Part shown: positions 4,549 to 10,500 of the stretch, in pieces | Numbering within the stretch: position 1 is the first letter of the stretch | Layout of the letters: the number at the start of each line of letters is the position of its first letter | Assembly (NCBI GenBank): GCA_026770585.1 | Contig: MU646377.1 | Location: 258,331-269,348, forward strand | Source: Baffinella frigidus | Taxonomy: Eukaryota > Cryptophyceae > Cryptomonadales > Baffinellaceae | Direction: 5' to 3' | Length of the DNA stretch: 11,018 nt | Notes under the pieces: model-generated | The model's input: only the letters and a program-made list of their open reading frames with translations | Told to the model about the DNA's origin: nothing | The model's database searches: none | Program-made: the position numbers and the translations under genes

Positions 4549-7500
4549 CTGGTGTAGGGTTTAGGGTTCAGGGTTTGGTGTATAGTGTATAGTGTATAGT
4601 GTATAGTGTTTAGTGTTTAGTGTTTAGGGGTCGGGTTTAGAGTTGAGGGATAAGGGTTTAGGGTTTGGGGGTTTGGGGGTTCGGCGGGTGCGGGCGGGTG
4701 AGCAGTTGGAGCTATTGGAGCTATTGGAGCTATTGGAGCGAACGACGCCTGCATCTTCGGGAGCGAAGCTCCCTTACTGGGTTCAGGGTAGGTTGAGGGT
4801 TCAGGCATTCGGGTTCAGAGTTTAAGGTTTCTGGTCCAGGTTTCGGGTTTAGGGCTGAGGGGTTTACCGTCCTTGATGGCCATGAGCTCGTCGTGAAGCT
4901 TCAAAAACACCCTGTGCTTCTCCAGAATGTCTCCGTGATAACCTAAACCCTCCACCCGAACCCCTGAACCCTAATCCGTTAACAAGGTCCTCCAGGATAT
5001 TTCAGTGTACATGAGTGACTCGAAACGAAGGACACGCACCGCCCCTAGGGCTGTCCTATGCTCCTAGGACTAGCCCTATGGAAGGGCCCCGAACCCCTGA
5101 ACCGTACAGGGGTTCGCTGTAGGGTTCAGGGGTTCGGGTTTAGGGCTGAGGATAAGACCGTCCTTGATGGCCATGAGCTCGTCGTGCAGCTTCAAAAACA
5201 CCCTGTGCTTCTCCAGGATATCCCCCTGGATCGGGATGGAGGGTTTAGGGTTTAGGGTTTGCCGAGCATGGCGGATTCCACGCGCACCGACAGGGCGGTG
5301 CGCTCCCCCCTGCCCACTTTCGTTGCTGGGTTTAGGGTTTAGGGCAGCATCAGGAACACCCTGTGCTTCTGCAGGATGTCCCCCTGGATGCCCCCCTGGA
5401 TTGGGTTCAGTCTTCACTTTGTAGGTTTTAAGTCTTTAATTCGTAAGCCTTTTCTCTTTAATTTGTAAATTTTAAGCTTTAGGTTTTCTTGTTTCTTGTT
5501 TTGGGTTTCGGGTTTTGGGTTTTGGGGTCCGGGTAGCTTCATTAACTCCCGTGGGCTTCTCTAGAATGTCCACCTGGTTTCGGATTTAGGGTTCAGGGTT
5601 CAGGGTTTAGGGTTTAGGGTTTAGGGTTTAGGGTTCAGGGTTCAGGGTTACGGTTTAGGATTCAGTTTCCCCCTAGGATATCAACACAACCTCCAAGCCC
5701 GAAGCCCTAAACCCAACCTTAAAAGTAACCCGTAAGCCCCTAAGCCCTGAGCCCCGAATACCCCCCCCCAATGGACTACCCCACCGAACAGCCCTGCTGG
5801 TGGGCACCTGCGTGCGCTTGAACTTCAGGGTTCAGGGTTCAGGGTGCAGGATTTCGGGTTTCGGGTTTCGGGTTCAGGGTTCAGGGTGCAGGATTTCGGG
5901 TTTCGGGTTTTGGGTTTCGGGTTGAGGGTTGAGGGTTCGGTGGAACCCGCGAGCGCTTGAACTTCTCCTCGATCTCGCGCCACAGCGGATCCTCCCCGCG
6001 TCGCTTCCCCTCCTGATCTCAGGGTTTAGGGCTTAGGTTCGAGGGTTTAGGATATAAATTCGGTTGAGGGTTTGGGGTTGAGGGTTTAGGGATTCTCGCG
6101 GCAGAGCGTCTCTCCCCCTCCTGCCGGGGGTGGTGGGGGGGGGAGTACCACAACGGGGGAATCACTCAGGCGGATTTTGAACCAGAACGGTGACTAAACG
6201 GAGAAGGGAGGGTACGACCACAGCCTGTGAGACACTTGCCTTTGGAGGGCGGACGGTATCTTGCGAACCAACCCCCCCGAAATCCTGAACGCTGAACGCT
6301 GAACCCTGAAGTTCAAGCGAATCTCAAATGAAGCTTTCTAGAAAGGGTTTCTGTCAACGCAATTTACTACACAATTTGATCATGTTAGTAATATTAATGC
6401 GTTTGCGTCTGCGAGGTGAACTCGCGCCCAAGATCTTGGAACTCAATTCTCAAGTTGGCATTATTCTCAGGTGACATTCTCAAGTGAAGTCGACATGGTG
6501 AGAGTGGATGGCGGGTGGAACCTTGCCGTCCATTGTCTGGGTGTTGAACTTGCGGCCCAGCTCTTCGAACTCCTTCTGCACCTGTTGGGGGTTTGGGGTT
6601 TGGGGTTTGGGTTTAGGGTTTGGTGTTTTGGAGTGTGGGGTTTAGGGTGTGGTTTTTAGGCTTTGGGGTTTGGGGTTTGGGGTTTGGGGTTTGGGGTTTG
6701 GGGATTGGGTTTCGGGTTTCCACAGCGTGTGATTTCTCTGTACAGGTCAATGGGTGGATTCTACTTAGCGGTTGGCGGGTAGGGTTGTCAGTCTTGGGAT
6801 TTACAGGGGTACCTCGCTCATAAGAAAGCGCCCCTCCCCCTAGGACCACCATAGGGCCCTAGGCATAGGCATACACTAGGGTCCTAGGGGGTGGCGCTTT
6901 CTTATGTGCGAGGTACCCCTGTAAGGCCCCGTCACAGCCTCGGGAAGTACGCGGGCCGGCAGATTCGGGGCTGGGGGTTAGGTTTGGTTTATGGTTTATG
7001 GTTTATGGTTTATGGTTTATGGTCTTATGGTTGAGGTTTTAGGTTTTAGGTGTTAAGTTTTAGGGTTTAGGGTTTAGGGCAGAGTTGGCTCGAGGAGGCT
7101 TGCGTCGAGGAGGCGGTACTCCTCGTGTTTCACCAAAAGTACTTCCGACTCACACACTAGTATATAATCACGTACTAGTAGGTTATATTACTAGTAGGTC
7201 ATACACTTACATACTAGTAGGTTCAGGGTTTACAGTTGAGGGTAGGGCTTGCCTTCAGGAGACTTGCGTTGAGGAGGAGGTACTCCTCGTGTTTCACCGA
7301 GGGTTGATGGTCTATGGTTTCTGGTTTCTGGTTTCTGGTTTAGAGTCAAGGGCTTCGCGTACTTCTTCCGCTCCTCCCCCGCTTGCTCCTCCGCCATGTA
7401 GCACCACAACACATATCACACAAGGCTACACCACATGTTAAACCGGGCTACAATGCATATTAAACTGGGCTACAACACATATTAAATCAGGGTACAACAC

Positions 7501-10500
7501 ATATAGGTGGGTTTGCCTCGAGGAGGCGTGCGTCAAGCAGGAGGTACTCCTCGTGTTTCACCCCGTACTTCTTTCGCTCCTCCTCCGCTTGCTCCTCGTT
7601 CTCGATCTTCACCGCCTGTTCAGGGGGTAAGATTCATCAGTTTGAGGGTTGAGACGAGATGCGTCTAAACCCTAAAACCCACACCCTAGCTAAAACCCAT
7701 ACCATAGGGTATGGGTTGTAGGAGCTCTTCTTCAGCTTGCTCCTCCGTCTCGATTTTCACAGGCTGTTAGGGGGGTGAGGGACATTTGGGTTAGGGTACG
7801 GGCTTAGGGTTTAGGGTTTAGGGTTTAGGTTTTAGGGTTTCGGGTTTCGGGTTTCGGGTTTCGGGTTTGTGGTTTCGGGTTTTGGGTTTCGTGTTTCGGG
7901 GTTAGGGTTTCGGGGTTAGGGTTTAGGGGTGAAGATTTAGGTAGGATTTATGGTGTGGGATTTAGGGGGGTGAGACGAGATAAGTCACTCAGCGATCGGA
8001 GACGATTGAAGTGGGGAAAGGCTTTTGAGGGTGTTGAGAAGGCCAAATCGGGTCTGTTATAAAGCCCATAGACCATTAGACCACTCACCTCAACGCTCGA
8101 GAGTAATGACGAAGAGAGAAGAGGCACCGAGGGGCCGGAGAGGGAGAAAAGCGAACGAGCAATGCGAGCGAGAAACCCGGCGGGAAATATTTGGAGGGCA
8201 AGAGGGCTGGAAACAACGCTAGCTCAGTCAGGGGGGCAGGGACCCCGGGGGCGGAGAGGGGGGGGGGGGCGCGCACCACGCACCGCCGGTCCCTGCACCC
8301 GAAACCCTACACCCCTTTCGGTCACCCTAAACCTCGTATGGTCACCCTAAACTATAACCCATACACCCATACACCCTACACCCTAACCACCCCCTCTCCA
8401 CGCACCGTGGGGGCGGAGATGGAGGGTTTAGTGTTTAGTTTTTAGTGTTTAGTACCTGGGACTTTGAGTGTATGGTGTAGGCATTAGGGATGAAGGTGTA
8501 GGGTGTAGGGATGAAGGTGTAGGGTTTCGGGATGAAGGTTTAGGGTGTAGGGATGAAGGTGTAGGGTTTCGGGATGAAGGTGTAGGCAGTAGGGATTCAG
8601 GTGTGGGGTTTCGGGACCGAGGGGGCGGAGAGGGAGGCGCGCGCGCGCACGACGCGCCGCTGGTCGTCAGTGTACCCCGCCCAATCCTCCACCTGCCGAT
8701 TTAGGGATAGATACCCTATTTAGGGCATGAAAATCCGAGTTATGGCTTACTAAAAAAATCTGATTGAGGGTAAGAAAATCCAGGAAAGCTACACCATACA
8801 CCAGTAACGCTAAGCAAAGCACGACGCGCCGCTGGTCGTCTGTGTACCCCGGCCAATCCTCCACCTACCGATCCAGGAACGTACCCATCAACCATCCACC
8901 CTCACAACGTCCAGAAAACCGACACCAGTGACGCTGAGCGAGTCTCGCATCCATCTCCGCCTCCATCTCCGGTTTCTGGTTTCTGGTTTCTGGTTTCTGG
9001 TTTCTGGTTCCAAGTTTGAGGGTGTAGGGTTTAGGGTGTGGGGAACACCTCGATGAGGGTGAATGCGGACGGGAGGAGGCAGTACGCCTGGTATTGCTGG
9101 TCCCACTTCGCCACCTTTGGAGGGGGGGTTCAGGTTAGGGTTTAGGCACACCAGAGCATAGCAAAAGCACAGCACATGTTTGATCCGGGGACATGGCCAA
9201 TTTCATGGAAAATGGACCCTTATTTGTTCGTTGGAGTTGGACGAAGATTAATTAGGGCCCTAATAAAATGTAATTAGGGCCGGCAGCCGGTTTGATAGTC
9301 CATTTTCGGTCAAATTCAACATGTCTCCTGATGAGGGCGTGTGCGGATGGGAGGAGGCAGTACGCCTCCTACTGCTTGTCCCACTTGGCAACCTGGGTTT
9401 GGCTTCGGGGGTTGGGGCTTCAGGTTTCGGGTTTCGGGTTTCGGGCGTAGGTCTGAGGGTTTCGAGTTTGAGGTTCAGGGTTTAGGATGAGGGTTCAGGG
9501 TTGAGGGATTACGGGACCTCAAAGATTTAGGTAAAGCTTTAATTTTTCAGTGTTTAGGTGTAGGGCTTGGGGTTTAGGGATTAGGGTTGGGATGGTATAT
9601 GGTTTAGTTTTATGCACGGTTTGAACGTAAGGTTTTATGGTTTGGGGTTTGGGGTTTGGGGTTTGAGGTTTATGATTTAGGGTTGAGGGTTTTGTAACCT
9701 CCTGTAGGGATAAGGATTTGTGGTTAAGGGTTTCGGGTTTAGGACCTCCTTGGAGAGCTTCTTGAGCTGGTCTGGCGTCGCGCCCGACGTCTCCAGCAGC
9801 GCCTCCCGCTAGGTTTGGGGGTTGGGTTCAATCTTAGGGTTTCTGGGTTGCGTTTTTGGGTTTGGTTTTTGGGTTCGGGGTTCATTGGTTCGGGTGCAAG
9901 GCTCGGGTGTCGCGCCCGGCGTCTCCAGCAACGCCTCCCGCTGCCGTTCCGGGATTACGGTTTAGGAAACCACAGACCACTCAACAGTATGGGGTTAGGA
10001 AACCATACACCACTAAACAACATCGAGATGTCGCACCTGACGTCTCGAGCAGCGCCTCCCGCTGTTCGAGTTTCGGGTTCGATTTTAGGGTTACGGGGTT
10101 AGTGTTTAGTGTTTAGTGTTTAATTTTTAATTTTTGTTACTGTTTAATGTTTAATGTTTAGTGGTTTATGGGTTATGGTTTCTGGTTTCGGTGTTTGGGT
10201 TTGGGATTCGTTGTTTCGGGTGCAAGGGTTCGGGATCATTGTTTCGGGTTGATGGTTCAGGGTGAAGGGTCTGGAGTGTAGGGTGTAGTGTTCCGGGTTC
10301 CAGGTTCCAGGGTGCGGGTTCCGGGTTCACGGCTCAAGGTTGTCGACATTCGTTCAGAGTTTTGTATGTCATGGTTTGGGTTTTCGGTTTTCGGTTTTCA
10401 GTCTCAGGGATTTGGTTGACAAACCTGGAGGTTGCCGAGGGCGAAGGTTGTGCAGGGTTTCGGTTTTCGGTTTTCAGTATGAGGGCTCAGGGTTTCGTTT

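Noticed and set aside
5076-5417. Single 113-residue minus-strand ORF
   Set aside because: It reads through CCCTAAA introns (NPKPS-type filler) and joins two exon copies in a frame that is wrong for the middle island; separate exons explain it better.
6801-6924. TTA target-site duplication of a Harbinger-type MITE
   Set aside because: The flanking TTA and TAA belong to the inverted repeat rather than forming a direct duplication; 8-bp flanks do not match either.
8474-8620. CRISPR-like regular array
   Set aside because: Units are contiguous without unique spacers and are built of telomere-like heptamers in a eukaryotic context.
8468-8704. Repeat protein GVGFRDE on the plus strand
   Set aside because: It is the translation of a 21-bp non-coding heptamer array that then runs antisense through the VEDW exon.
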